The notes: generated by a model not told the origin, from the sequence alone. DNA of 64,000 nucleotides from Clostridium scatologenes (GCF_000968375.1 NZ_CP009933.1:5394001-5458000); one strand, 5' to 3'. Positions 25,529 through 34,792 are shown, numbered from the stretch's first letter. Translations and numbers: made by a program.

Positions 25529-26335
25529 ATGAAAAAGAGACTTGTGTTTTTAGTAATTGCAATATTTACATTAGGAGTATTAATTTCTGGTTGTGGAAAA
25601 AAGGAACAAGCTACTGATAATTCGTGGAAGGAAATACAACAAAAAGGGAAATTTGTATTAGGTTTAGATGATAGTTTTCCACCAATGGGATTTAAAGATG
25701 ACAAAGGTCAAATTGTTGGATTTGACATAGATATGGCACAGGAAGCAGCAAAGAGAATGGGTGTAAAAGTTGAATTAAAACCAGTTCAATGGGATGGTGT
25801 TTTACTAAGCTTGAATAATAAAGATATAGATGTTATATGGAACGGACTTACAATTACAGATAAGAGAAAACAACAAATAGCATTTTCTAAGGTATATCTT
25901 CAAAATAAACAAATTATAGTTACAAATAATGATTCTAATATAAAAACCAAAAAAGATTTAGCAGGAAAGAAAGTAGGTCTTCAGTTGGGAAGCAGTAGTG
26001 AAACAGCATTAAATGCGGATAGTACTACTACAAAATCTATAAAAGAAATAAAAAAATATTCTAATAACACAGAAGCATTGATGGACTTAAAAACAGGACG
26101 TATAGATGCTGTAGTTGTAGATGAGGTAGTAGGAAGATACTACATATCAAAGAAACCTGGACAATACAAAGTTGCTGATGAAGATTTTGGTAAAGAAGAT
26201 TATGGTGTAGGTATAAGAAAAACAGATGTAAGTTTTAAGAATGAACTTGATAAAACTTTAGATGCTATGAAAGCAGACGGAACAGCAGATAAAATTTCAC
26301 AAAAGTGGTTTGGAAAAGATATAATTGCAAAATAA
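25529..26335 (+). CDS. Amino-acid ABC transporter substrate-binding lipoprotein
   Basis: The 268-residue protein has a lipoprotein signal (LISGC, lipidated Cys22). The periplasmic-binding type 2 fold follows: FVLGLDDSFPPMGFKDDKGQ, GFDIDMAQEAAKRMG, and WNGLTITDKRKQQIAFS. It belongs to the polar/basic amino-acid (HisJ/GlnH) family and is tethered outside the membrane to feed the permease encoded next. AGGAGG precedes the ATG. The ligand is not evident. Confidence 0.93.
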   Translation: MKKRLVFLVIAIFTLGVLISGCGKKEQATDNSWKEIQQKGKFVLGLDDSFPPMGFKDDKGQIVGFDIDMAQEAAKRMGVKVELKPVQWDGVLLSLNNKDIDVIWNGLTITDKRKQQIAFSKVYLQNKQIIVTNNDSNIKTKKDLAGKKVGLQLGSSSETALNADSTTTKSIKEIKKYSNNTEALMDLKTGRIDAVVVDEVVGRYYISKKPGQYKVADEDFGKEDYGVGIRKTDVSFKNELDKTLDAMKADGTADKISQKWFGKDIIAK

Positions 26336-26352
26336 AGAGGGAAGTGATTTAA

Positions 26353-26991
26353 TTGACTAATCTTATGGATGTTACAGGATTTATTTTAAAAGGGAGTTTA
26401 ATATCTTTAGAATTATTTTTAATAGTTGCAGTTTTTTCTATACCTTTAGGAATTTTGGTTGCAGTAGGAAAAATATCAAGTATAAAACCTTTGAGAGCAG
26501 TATTAAGTTTATACACATGGGCTTTTAGAGGAACTCCTTTATTGCTTCAACTCTTTTTTACATATTTTGGACTTCCTGTAATGGGTATAAGATTAGAACC
26601 ATTAACAGCAGCAAGTATAGCATTCACTACAAATTATGCAGCGTATTTAGCAGAAATATTTAGAGCTGGAATAGAATCTATTGATAAAGGTCAATTTGAA
26701 GCTGCTAAGGCACTTGGAATGAGTTATGGACAAACTATGGTAAAAATAATAATCCCTCAAGCTGTTAGAAATGTCATTCCTGCAGTTTGCAATGAAAGTA
26801 TAAATCTTATAAAAGATACAGCATTAGTTGCAGCTATTGGTATTGGTGACTTGCTCAGGGCTGCAAAGGAAATTGTAACACGAGATTTCACCATTACCCC
26901 TTTTATGATAGCTGCAGTAATATATTTATTTATTACATCAATACTTGTAACAGTATTTAGAAATATTGAAAAAAAATATTCTGTATATTAA
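26353..26991 (+). CDS. Amino-acid ABC transporter permease
   Basis: The 212-residue His/Glu/Gln/Arg-family permease has five hydrophobic segments. The EAA loop reads FEAAKALGMSYGQTMVKIII at about 115-134 and contacts the ATPase. It starts at TTG 26353, 17 nt after the binding-protein stop, with GAGGGAAGTG upstream. The ATP-binding subunit normally encoded third is absent; an unlinked ATPase must serve it. Confidence 0.92.
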   Translation: MTNLMDVTGFILKGSLISLELFLIVAVFSIPLGILVAVGKISSIKPLRAVLSLYTWAFRGTPLLLQLFFTYFGLPVMGIRLEPLTAASIAFTTNYAAYLAEIFRAGIESIDKGQFEAAKALGMSYGQTMVKIIIPQAVRNVIPAVCNESINLIKDTALVAAIGIGDLLRAAKEIVTRDFTITPFMIAAVIYLFITSILVTVFRNIEKKYSVY

Positions 26992-27024
26992 TTTTAATCT
27001 TCTGTTATTGGAGAAAGATTTCAG

Positions 27025-27147
27025 TTATTTATTACTAATTGAAGTTTTTTTCCTTTTTTCTTTTTTTAAATTACAATTGTCTAAACACTCTTTTAAGCAT
27101 TCTTCAATTACATCGCTAGTTATTTCGAAGTTTTCTACCTTTTTCAT
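27025..27147 (-). CDS. Small Cys-containing protein on the minus strand
   Basis: A 40-residue ORF starts at 27147 behind GGGAGGAATATTATATT (GGAGG 12 nt upstream) and reads MKKVENFEITSDVIEECLKE then CLDNCNLKKEKRKK. Three Cys and a basic tail are visible. The plus-strand reading across the same bases has no ribosome-binding site, so I prefer this strand. Function unknown. Confidence 0.5.
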   Translation of the reverse strand: MKKVENFEITSDVIEECLKECLDNCNLKKEKRKKTSISNK

Positions 27148-27370
27148 AATATAATATTCCTCCCAATAATAAAAAAATTTAGTGAAATGAAAACAAGAAT
27201 ATGTAAATTATTATACCATATTTTTCCAGAAACACAAGCGATATTATATTTAATTCCACATATAAATACCACATCATAGTTAAAATAGCTGAAGGGTGGT
27301 ACTTTATTTATTTTGGCTTGTGTATAAAATATTAAGTAAGAAGAGAAATAAAATGCATGGAGGAATTAAA

Positions 27371-28273
27371 ATGAAAATAGGAGTTATAATGGGTGGAATA
27401 TCTTCTGAAAGAGAAGTTTCCTTAAATTCAGGAAAAGAGATAGTAAAATATTTTAATAAAGAGAAATATGATGTTGTTCCAATAGTAATAGATAAAAAAG
27501 ATGATATTATTGCAAAAGCAAAAGATATAGATTTTGCTTTTATAGCACTTCATGGTAAGTTTGGAGAAGATGGGATAATACAAGCAGTACTTGAAACTAT
27601 GGATATTCCTTATTCTGGATGTGGTCCATTAACAAGTGGTGTATGTATGGATAAAGATATAACTAAAAAGATATTAAGATCAGCAGGTATAAATACAGCA
27701 GATTGGTTGTCTGTAAAATCTGTAGAAGAAATAGATTACGATCTTATAGAAAAAATAGGCTACCCTGTAGTAGTAAAGCCTAATTGTGGAGGGTCAAGTG
27801 TAGCTACAAATATAATCAAGAAAAAAGAAGATATAGAAAGTGCTGTTAGCTTGGCATTAGATTATGATACAGAAGTTATGATAGAAAAATATGTTAAAGG
27901 TGATGAAGTAACTTGCTGTATGATTAATGGAGAAGTTCTTCCATTAATAGCTATAAAGCCTAAAGCAGAATTCTTTGATTATACAGCAAAATATGCTGAT
28001 GGTGGTTCAGATGAAATTATAGTAAAACTTGAAGAAGGAATTCAAAATAAAATAGAAGAAATGGCATTAAACTGCTGGAAAGTTTTAAAATGTAATGTGT
28101 ATGTAAGAGTAGATATGATAGTAAAAGAAGGTGTGCCATATGTGCTTGAATTAAATACACTACCAGGTATGACTAAAAATAGCTTATTCCCTAAAAGTGC
28201 AAAGGCTGTAAATATGTCATATACAGATTTATTAGAGAAAATAACTGAATATTCATTAGCTGAAGTAAGATAA
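27371..28273 (+). CDS. ddl: D-alanine--D-alanine ligase
   Basis: The 300-residue ATP-grasp enzyme makes the D-Ala-D-Ala dipeptide for peptidoglycan. It has GGISSEREVSLNSG (residues 8-21), LHGKFGEDG, KPNCGGSSVAT and LELNTLPGMTKNSLFPKSA. ATG 27371 follows GGAGG by 8 nt; a longer reading from 27296 is not supported. Its terminator stem is split by the IS element downstream. Confidence 0.96.
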   Translation: MKIGVIMGGISSEREVSLNSGKEIVKYFNKEKYDVVPIVIDKKDDIIAKAKDIDFAFIALHGKFGEDGIIQAVLETMDIPYSGCGPLTSGVCMDKDITKKILRSAGINTADWLSVKSVEEIDYDLIEKIGYPVVVKPNCGGSSVATNIIKKKEDIESAVSLALDYDTEVMIEKYVKGDEVTCCMINGEVLPLIAIKPKAEFFDYTAKYADGGSDEIIVKLEEGIQNKIEEMALNCWKVLKCNVYVRVDMIVKEGVPYVLELNTLPGMTKNSLFPKSAKAVNMSYTDLLEKITEYSLAEVR

Positions 28274-28302
28274 AAGTTAATAAATGAATGAATAATAAAA
28301 AC

Positions 28303-28324
28303 AAAAACGCTGACGTGTTAGCAT
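28303..28324 (+). terminator. Left arm of ddl terminator, separated by an IS
   Basis: AAAAACGCTGACGTGTTAGC plus AT is complementary, with two G-T type changes, to 30012-30033. Without the IS the two arms would form a 22-bp stem with a loop of about 23 nt and a T-run, a typical intrinsic terminator. Confidence 0.8.
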
Positions 28325-28376
28325 AAAAAATCATGTGAACTGCTCCCTGTCAAGTAGACAGGTGAAAAACTAAAAA

Positions 28377-29297
28377 TTAAGCTGCTAAGGTCTGAGTTCG
28401 ATATTCCATCGGAGTCAGACCTTTTAGGTTTTTCTGAAATCTTCTCATATTATAAAAATCTATATACTCATCAATTGCATGTTTCAATTGCTCATATGTA
28501 TGAAATTTTTGCAAGTAGTACATTTCGGATTTGATTATTCCCCAAAAGCCCTCCATCGGTCCATTATCAATACATCTGCTAATGCGAGACATGCTTTGAG
28601 TAGCCCCAATACTATCAAGCTTATTTTTAAACTGCCTATTGGTATATTGAAATCCTCTATCACTATGAAAAAGTGGCTTCGCACTTGGATTAGCCGTTAC
28701 TGCCAAGTCAAAGGTATCAAAAACAAGCTGATTGTTATTGGAATGCCCAAGAACATAAGAGACAATACTCCTATCACCTAGATCCAGTATGGCACTTAGA
28801 TAAGCTTTCTTCCCAGTTGTCAATTTGAATTCTGTAACATCTGTCAGCCATTTTTGATTAGGCTTTTCTGCATTGAAATTCCTATTTAGCACATTTTCAG
28901 CAGTTATCTGTGGTGTACTTGGGACATACATTTTTCTCTTCTTGCGAATAACAGACCTTAGATCAGCAGATTTCATTAATCGGTAAATACGCTTATGGTT
29001 ATATTGTTTATTGAGCTTTCGGTTGATATTCATAGTCATACGTCTGTACCCATAAATGCCTTTGACTTCAGTGTTCAGCTGTGTTAACATTGTAAGAATC
29101 ATCGCATTTTCTCGATCAGCTTCGCTCTCTAATCTATTATTCCACTTATAGTAGGAAGAACGTGCAACATTGGCTATTTCACATAACTTAATTATAGAAT
29201 ATTCTTTCGTTTCATGAAGTTCTTTTATGGCTAAATACCTGTCAACTTGGCGTGAGCCGTTTTTTATCGCCTTCTTTCTATTTCGTCCAATTTTTTT
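28377..29297 (-). CDS. IS3-family transposase OrfB (DDE), read by -1 frameshift
   Basis: The conserved integrase core shows the three catalytic positions: Asp in KWLTDVTEF, Asp in LFHSDRGFQYTN, and Glu in NGPMEGFWGIIKSE. The first internal ATG is at 29102. The same frame is open back to 29297 and carries the typical family start (AIKELHETKEYSIIKLCEIA), so translation probably enters from orfA at the A-AAA-AAA heptamer. Confidence 0.9.
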   Translation of the reverse strand, partial: KKIGRNRKKAIKNGSRQVDRYLAIKELHETKEYSIIKLCEIANVARSSYYKWNNRLESEADRENAMILTMLTQLNTEVKGIYGYRRMTMNINRKLNKQYNHKRIYRLMKSADLRSVIRKKRKMYVPSTPQITAENVLNRNFNAEKPNQKWLTDVTEFKLTTGKKAYLSAILDLGDRSIVSYVLGHSNNNQLVFDTFDLAVTANPSAKPLFHSDRGFQYTNRQFKNKLDSIGATQSMSRISRCIDNGPMEGFWGIIKSEMYYLQKFHTYEQLKHAIDEYIDFYNMRRFQKNLKGLTPMEYRTQTLAA

Positions 29298-29944
29298 AGG
29301 AAATCATTCTCCATCTTTAATCGATTGTTTTCTGCTTCAAGAAGTTTTAATTGCACAGCAAGTTTCTCAGTCTCACTCATTTCGTTTGGACTTTTACGTT
29401 TACCACGTTGATCCGATAATGACTCGGAGCCATATTCCTCGTATTTTTTCACCCATGCATAAACCTGCTGATAAGAAACCTGAAATTTATCTGCTGCTAT
29501 TTGATAGTTATAGTTATTAGCAATACAAAATGATACTATATTAACTCGTTCTTCAAATGTTGTTTTTCTTCCCTTGGTCATACTTTTATCTCCTCGCATA
29601 TTGTGAGATTTAATCATTTCATGACCATTATACTTCTTAATCCATTGACGGAGAATACTATTTGACGAGATTTCGTATTGTCTACAGATTTCACGTAGGG
29701 ATGTTCTACCATCAAGATAGTCTTTAACAGCCTGCTGCTTTACGGTTTCTGGATAATATTTATTTTTCTTTACGTTTGTTAAAGCTTCTGCTCCAAACAT
29801 CTTATATCTCTGAAGCCATTCATAAAATGAGGTATTGTAAATCTTCATATCGCGGCAAATTTGGGATATACTTCTTTTCCCAGATAAATAGTCTTCAATA
29901 GCATTTAATTTTTCGTATGATAAAAATTTTTCTTTTCGTCCCAT
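29264..29944 (-). CDS. IS3-family OrfA, helix-turn-helix protein
   Basis: The 226-residue protein contains three consecutive helix-turn-helix segments (about residues 10-50, 65-105, 125-165) and a C-terminal leucine-zipper-like helix (LKLLEAENNRLKMENDFLKK). It binds the IS ends and fuses with OrfB by frameshifting at 29291-29297, 10 codons before its stop. Confidence 0.9.
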   Translation of the reverse strand: MGRKEKFLSYEKLNAIEDYLSGKRSISQICRDMKIYNTSFYEWLQRYKMFGAEALTNVKKNKYYPETVKQQAVKDYLDGRTSLREICRQYEISSNSILRQWIKKYNGHEMIKSHNMRGDKSMTKGRKTTFEERVNIVSFCIANNYNYQIAADKFQVSYQQVYAWVKKYEEYGSESLSDQRGKRKSPNEMSETEKLAVQLKLLEAENNRLKMENDFLKKLDEIERRR

Positions 29945-30011
29945 AAAAATATGCCCCCTTTATAGAAACAGTTTTATTTTTTTAACTGTCTACTATAAAG
30001 GGAGCATATCA

Positions 30012-30033
30012 ATGCTAACACATCAGTGTTTTT
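30012..30033 (+). terminator. Right arm of the split ddl terminator
   Basis: ATGCTAACACATCAGTGTTT plus TT matches the complement of 28303-28324 at 20 of 22 positions. It begins 6 bp outside the IS end. Confidence 0.8.
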
Positions 30034-30132
30034 ATATTTTTACATAAAATAGAAATAAATACAATAATACAATTGTTTTGAACTTGAAATTAAAGTATAA
30101 TTATATAAATATTACATGTAGGAGTGAATTTT

Positions 30133-30525
30133 ATGATAAAGAATATTAAATCAAGTATATATTTAATTATCCTAATAATGTATATATTAATTAGTAGTGT
30201 ATTTTTCAATTACAAAGCAGATATTTTAACTAAGAAGTTTGATGTTTTTTCTATAATGATTTTAACATTATTGTTTTCAATACTCTTTGGATTTTTATTA
30301 AATTTTGAAAATTTAATAAAAAAATTAAGAATGCAAGGAAAAGTTTCTTGGAATATACCTAAAACATTAATTTGTTCTATTTTAGGTGTTATTATAATCA
30401 TATCTATACTTGAGTATCTAAAAATAATTTCTATATGGTATATCATGGACATAAGCAAATATACATTAACTTTTATTGGAGTTTTATTTGGATATCTTAT
30501 TTCAGATTTATTTGAAAAACAATAG
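30133..30525 (+). CDS. Small membrane protein of unknown function
   Basis: The 130-residue protein has four hydrophobic segments (about 8-28, 39-58, 77-96, 104-123) separated by basic loops, and ends SDLFEKQ. ATG 30133 follows GGAG by 8 nt. No family is recognised. A terminator follows. Confidence 0.65.
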   Translation: MIKNIKSSIYLIILIMYILISSVFFNYKADILTKKFDVFSIMILTLLFSILFGFLLNFENLIKKLRMQGKVSWNIPKTLICSILGVIIIISILEYLKIISIWYIMDISKYTLTFIGVLFGYLISDLFEKQ

Positions 30526-30543
30526 ATGGTATATAATTTTCTT

Positions 30544-30590
30544 AATGCAACAGCTCCTTATATAAAATAGAAGAAGCTGTTGCATTATAT
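30544..30590 (+). terminator. Intrinsic terminator
   Basis: AATGCAACAGCT (30544-30555) pairs perfectly with AGCTGTTGCATT (30575-30586), followed by ATATTTTA. Confidence 0.8.
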
Positions 30591-30663
30591 TTTATTTTAA
30601 GATAAATGATATTTAATTGAAATATTACTTGATCAAATATATAATAATTATATGTCTTGAAAT

Positions 30664-30692
30664 TTGTCTAACTTTAGAAGTTATTGTAGTAT
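30664..30692 (+). promoter_or_regulatory. Possible sigmaA promoter of the PucR-type gene
   Basis: TTGTCT and TAGTAT are spaced by 17 bp, 49 bp ahead of the gene. The match is moderate. Confidence 0.35.
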
Positions 30693-30740
30693 TATGATTC
30701 AAATTGACATGTTATTTAGAATGGTCCTGGGAGGTGTTAA

Positions 30741-32369
30741 ATGAATATTTTTGAATTATTAAAGGTAAATTCTTTTTCCAAGCTAAAAGTAATTAATAAA
30801 AAGGCTGATTTGTATAGAGAAATAGAGACAATAGAATCAACAGAGACTCCTGATGTAGCTGAATATTTACCCAAAAATACATTACTTATTACAACAGCTA
30901 TGGCATATAAGGATGATCAGGAACAGCTTTGTATGCTTATTCATAAATTAAACGAATTGCCATGTGCAGCATTGGCAATAAAACTAGGACGTTTTATTAA
31001 TTACTTAGATGAAAAAGTTATTATGACAGCAGATGAATTGGGATTTCCTCTTTTACAGATTCCTATGGATGTTACATTAGGGGAAATATATCATCAACTG
31101 CTTGGTTACTTATGGAATGTCCAAAATAAGGAAGTGCTTTATGCATTAAATACCCAAAAAAAGTTCTCTACACTTATATTTCAAGGAGCATCTACAGAAG
31201 TCTTATTAAATAATTTGGGTATTATACTAAAAAAGTTAGTTGTACTTATGGATCCACTTGGGAATATTATTGGTTCCAATGATAATTTTATAGAAGGAGA
31301 TATGAAAAATGTAAAAGAATTATTTTTTTCTTTATCACTTTATAAAAAACAGTCAGGATTAGTACAATATTATGTTGATGCAAAGAATAAAAAGGGAAGA
31401 ATATCCATTTATCCTTTTCATGCTTTTGGAAGGAATTCTTATTATTTACTTATTTTTAACTCTGAGTCATTGTCTGCTGATATTTCAGCTTTAGTTATAG
31501 AGCAAGTTTTGCTTGCATTTGAATTTTCATTATATAAAAATTTGTGCATTTTATATCATAAATTAAAAGATAATGAAAGATTTTTACTTTTGCTATTAAA
31601 TAAAAATAAAATGGAGGAATTACCATCACAGCAGTTACTGGCTATTGAAGAAAAGCATGGATTGAAGCCTAGTAAGTTTTACTATGTTGTTTTAGTAACA
31701 TTAGAATCTTTTAAAAACAATAAGTTTCATGTTGATAAATTTTCTCATCGTGAACAAAAGTATATTTTTATTTATGAGTGGTTAGAAAAAGACATTTTGA
31801 AGAATTATCATAATAGTATTATATTAGTTCCAGAAATCGAAAATTATAGATATGTATTGCTAATTCAAGACGATACTAGCGATTTAGAAGAAAAGTTGCG
31901 ATATTATCATGATAAACTTTTGGAAATGTTACAAGTAAAAGCTACGTTTTCATATGGTAATAGGGTATCAGAAGTAGAAGCAATAAAATATTCTTATTAT
32001 GGAGCGTTAGAAAGCTATCAGACTGGAGAGGAAAAAGATGATATTTCTTTTATTAAACATTTTAAAACAAAAAATGTAAACGAGCTATTGAAAACGCTTT
32101 CCAAAGATGAAGTAGAAGGATTTTGTATCTATAATTTAAAGACATTAGCTTATCCACAGGATGTGAAGAGCTTAGAAATTAGAAACACCTTAAGAACTTA
32201 TTTGGAATCCAAATGTAGTATCACAGAAACTTCAAATAAGATGTTTCTTCATAGAAACACTGTAAAATATAGAATAAAAAAGTGTGAAGAGGTTTTAGGA
32301 AGAAAAATAGATGATTCTGATTTTATACTTCAATTACAATTGAGTTTGATTTTAACAGAAGAAAAATAA
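30741..32369 (+). CDS. PucR family transcriptional regulator
   Basis: The 542-residue protein has an N-terminal PucR ligand-sensing domain (about 5-125, LLITTAMAYKDDQEQ, GFPLLQIP). A middle GGDEF-like/CdaR region follows, then a C-terminal helix-turn-helix of the HTH_30 type near 480-535 (ETSNKMFLHRNTVKYRIKKC). Family members activate purine and ureide catabolism genes in response to pathway intermediates. The allantoate genes begin 1.2 kb downstream, so it is the likely regulator of the cluster. CTGGGAGGTG precedes the ATG. Confidence 0.9.
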   Translation: MNIFELLKVNSFSKLKVINKKADLYREIETIESTETPDVAEYLPKNTLLITTAMAYKDDQEQLCMLIHKLNELPCAALAIKLGRFINYLDEKVIMTADELGFPLLQIPMDVTLGEIYHQLLGYLWNVQNKEVLYALNTQKKFSTLIFQGASTEVLLNNLGIILKKLVVLMDPLGNIIGSNDNFIEGDMKNVKELFFSLSLYKKQSGLVQYYVDAKNKKGRISIYPFHAFGRNSYYLLIFNSESLSADISALVIEQVLLAFEFSLYKNLCILYHKLKDNERFLLLLLNKNKMEELPSQQLLAIEEKHGLKPSKFYYVVLVTLESFKNNKFHVDKFSHREQKYIFIYEWLEKDILKNYHNSIILVPEIENYRYVLLIQDDTSDLEEKLRYYHDKLLEMLQVKATFSYGNRVSEVEAIKYSYYGALESYQTGEEKDDISFIKHFKTKNVNELLKTLSKDEVEGFCIYNLKTLAYPQDVKSLEIRNTLRTYLESKCSITETSNKMFLHRNTVKYRIKKCEEVLGRKIDDSDFILQLQLSLILTEEK

Positions 32370-32382
32370 TTAAAACTATGAG

Positions 32383-32422
32383 AGTAACCAAACCCGCAGC
32401 AAGTCTGACGGGTTTGGTTGCT
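32383..32422 (+). terminator. Hairpin after the PucR-type gene
   Basis: AGTAACCAAACCCG pairs with CGGGTTTGGTTGCT around a 12-nt loop. There is no T-run after it, so termination may be partial. Confidence 0.55.
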
Positions 32423-32450
32423 ATGTACAAAATAATATACTTTTCTTTAT

Positions 32451-33330
32451 TTACAAATTAACTTTAATAAAATTCAAAGATTCTTCTATTAAAGATAAAG
32501 TATCTTCACAGCTTGTATCCTTGTCAAAATCATGTGCTTTGATAGAAGATACGAATAAATTTGAATTGGGCAGAAGAGAAGATAAAATTTGAGATTCTGA
32601 AAAAGACACATCTGGATCATGAAAACTATGAGCAAGCAATACAGGAGGAAAATTGGTGAAATCTTTTGTTTTCTTAAATGAAAATGAGGTATAAAAATCT
32701 TCTATGGAATTATCAATTAGCATAGATAGCCATTTTCCTGTTTGTCTGGCATAGACATATAAGCTGTATCGTGTATCTAATGAACCTTCTGCCGATTCAT
32801 CTCCTTTGCATATCTTATTGATTGTTTCAATATCTACAGCAGGAAATTTCATATAATATGAGTTCGGTTGAGTATACCAAGAATCATGAACAAATGCATA
32901 ACCATAAATAAGAAAGAATTCCATTAGGCACTTCTGGAAAATTCATATTTCCAGCGATAAGACACAAGTATGCACCAGCAGATCTTCCGAATAGAAAATA
33001 TGGACATTTAGAATAAAATAGATTAGAACGATTATCTAAGTACCAATTAATAGCATCGCTTACGTCAGCCATAATATGAGATAATTTATTTATAGGGGCC
33101 AAACTATAATCAAAAGCAAGAATAGAATATCCGGCATTACAAAATTTATTGATATGATATTCTGGAAGATCTGTCCTTTTTCCAAATAGCAATCCGCCGC
33201 CATGAAAATATAAAAGAGTGGCGTGGGTTGTTTTTTGTTTGCTTCGATATAGTGTAGCATACAATTTTATATTTGTTTTTTTATAGCAAAATGTCTCTAG
33301 GGACATTTTGTTTGAATTTACAGAGTGCAA
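32451..33330 (-). pseudogene. Alpha/beta-hydrolase (esterase), single frameshift
   Basis: Two overlapping frames make one esterase of about 290 residues. The upstream part (33330-32884) carries the oxyanion motif YFHGGGLLFGKR and the nucleophile elbow FGRSAGAYL. The downstream part (32924-32451) carries Asp in SFHDPDVSF and His in SSIKAHDFD. Removing one T from the run at 32906-32908 restores the reading NGILSYYGYAFVHDSW. It is a recent inactivation, a phase-variable tract or a sequencing error. The start is TTG behind GGAGG. Confidence 0.8.
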
Positions 33331-33484
33331 AAGAATACCTCCTTATTTAAGTATGAAAATATTGTATTAATATTTTAAATTTTTAATTTGTATTTTTTTT
33401 AGTTTACATTAAAATACTAAATTTTAGAATGTGCATAATGGACAAAAAAACAAAAGAGGAATTATCCACAGTGAATATTGTTAC

Positions 33485-33502
33485 TATTTGGTTCTCCAAA
33501 TA
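33485..33502. promoter_or_regulatory. Palindromic operator candidate before allC
   Basis: TATTTGG-TTCT-CCAAATA is a perfect 7-bp inverted repeat 41 bp before allantoate amidohydrolase. It may bind the PucR-type regulator. I saw no second copy. Confidence 0.4.
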
Positions 33503-33542
33503 CAATGTATACATAGGTTAAAGAAGTGGAGGTGCTTAGGTA

Positions 33543-34769
33543 ATGAGTGAATTATTACAAGAAATCGAAGATATAAGAAGTTGGATTTCTTCTTTTGGAT
33601 CAGATGATTTAGGAGGAGTAAGCAGACTGTTATATTCGGAAAGTTGGTTGGAAGTACAAAAGGCATTAAAGAAAAAGTTTGAAGAATTAGGCATGGAAGC
33701 TAGTTTTGATGAAATCGGCAACCTGTATGGAAAAATTATTGGAACGGATAATGGTAATGAAACAATTGCAACAGGGTCACATGTGGATACAGTTGTAAAC
33801 GGTGGACAATTAGATGGACAGCTAGGAATTATAGGTGGATATCTAGCTATTAAACGTTTGCTAGAAGCCCATGGTAAACCTAAGAAAAACATAGAAATAA
33901 TATCCTTGGCAGAGGAAGAAGGAAGTAGATTTCCATATGTTTTCTGGGGCAGCAAGAATCTTTTTGGAATAGCAGATAAAAAAGATGTAGAGAATATCGA
34001 AGATGCGAATGGCATTGGTTTTGTAGATGCTATGCATCAATGTGGATTTGATTTTAAAAAAGACAACTCATGTTCAATTCCAGATGTAAAAGCTTTTGTA
34101 GAACTTCATATTGAACAGGGAAATACACTAGAAATGGAAGGAATATCTGTAGGTGTAATTTCCGGCATCGTAGGACAAAGAAGATATAACATTAAATTAA
34201 AAGGTGAAGCTAATCATGCAGGAACAACATTGATGAAATATAGAAAAGATGTTACTCAGGTTTTTGCAAAAATTGTAACAGAGTCTATTGAAAAAGCAAA
34301 AAAAGTGGGAGATCCGTTAGTTTTAACTTTTGGAAAAATTTTAGTAAAACCTAATACAGTAAATGTAGTTCCAGGAGATGCAATGTTTACAATGGATTGC
34401 AGACATACAGATAAAGAAGTTTTATGCAAGTTCACGGAAGAAATAGAAGAGCTAATGAAACAGGCAGCTGAGGAATCAAGTGTGGAAATAGAAATTGATC
34501 GTTGGATGGATGAAGACCCAGTTCCAATGGATAGTAACATTACAAGTGTAATTGAGAATGCCTGCAAGAAGAATAATATAGATTATAAAATTATGCACAG
34601 TGGAGCAGGACATGATTCTCAGATAATTGCACCAAGAATTCCAACAGCTATGATATTTGTACCTAGTATTAAAGGAATTAGTCATAATCCAGCTGAAGAT
34701 ACAAAAACAGAAGATTTAAACAAGGGAATTGAAACGTTAAAAGCATCCTTGTATGAATTGGCATATTAA
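33543..34769 (+). CDS. allC: Allantoate amidohydrolase (M20/hydantoinase-carbamoylase family)
   Basis: The 408-residue two-metal amidohydrolase has its metal ligands in TGSHVDTV, LDGQLGIIGG, AEEEGSRF, ELHIEQG and SHNPAEDT. The dimerisation domain motif NHAGTTLMKYRKD is also present. AllC releases NH3 and CO2 from allantoate to give ureidoglycine. N-carbamoyl-L-amino acid hydrolases look alike; the downstream allE and allD genes favour allantoate. GGAGGTG lies 9 nt upstream of the ATG. Confidence 0.88.
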   Translation: MSELLQEIEDIRSWISSFGSDDLGGVSRLLYSESWLEVQKALKKKFEELGMEASFDEIGNLYGKIIGTDNGNETIATGSHVDTVVNGGQLDGQLGIIGGYLAIKRLLEAHGKPKKNIEIISLAEEEGSRFPYVFWGSKNLFGIADKKDVENIEDANGIGFVDAMHQCGFDFKKDNSCSIPDVKAFVELHIEQGNTLEMEGISVGVISGIVGQRRYNIKLKGEANHAGTTLMKYRKDVTQVFAKIVTESIEKAKKVGDPLVLTFGKILVKPNTVNVVPGDAMFTMDCRHTDKEVLCKFTEEIEELMKQAAEESSVEIEIDRWMDEDPVPMDSNITSVIENACKKNNIDYKIMHSGAGHDSQIIAPRIPTAMIFVPSIKGISHNPAEDTKTEDLNKGIETLKASLYELAY

Positions 34770-34792
34770 TATTAAATGATGGGGGATTTAGA

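Larger units (their letters stand above)
28341..30006 (-). mobile_element. IS3-family (IS150-like) insertion sequence, 1.67 kb
   Basis: The termini are related inverted repeats. The left end TGCTCCCTGTCAAGTAGACA and the complement of the right end, TGCTCCCTTTATAGTAGACA, start with TG and differ at few positions. Inside are orfA (helix-turn-helix) and orfB (DDE integrase) in overlapping -1 frames, as in IS150. I could not see a clear 3-bp target duplication (AAC left, TAT right). Both frames are intact, so it may still be active. Confidence 0.9.

Noticed and set aside
26966..27154. Plus-strand 62-residue ORF after the permease
   Set aside because: It overlaps the permease end, has no ribosome-binding site and is rich in Phe/Leu/Ser; the minus-strand ORF 27025-27147 has a good GGAGG.
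28338..30009. 3-bp target-site duplication of the IS3-family element
   Set aside because: The flanking triplets AAC and TAT differ, so none can be claimed; the ends may have changed or recombined.
33536..34015. 159-residue minus-strand ORF opposite allC
   Set aside because: The plus strand encodes the M20 metal motifs in this stretch.
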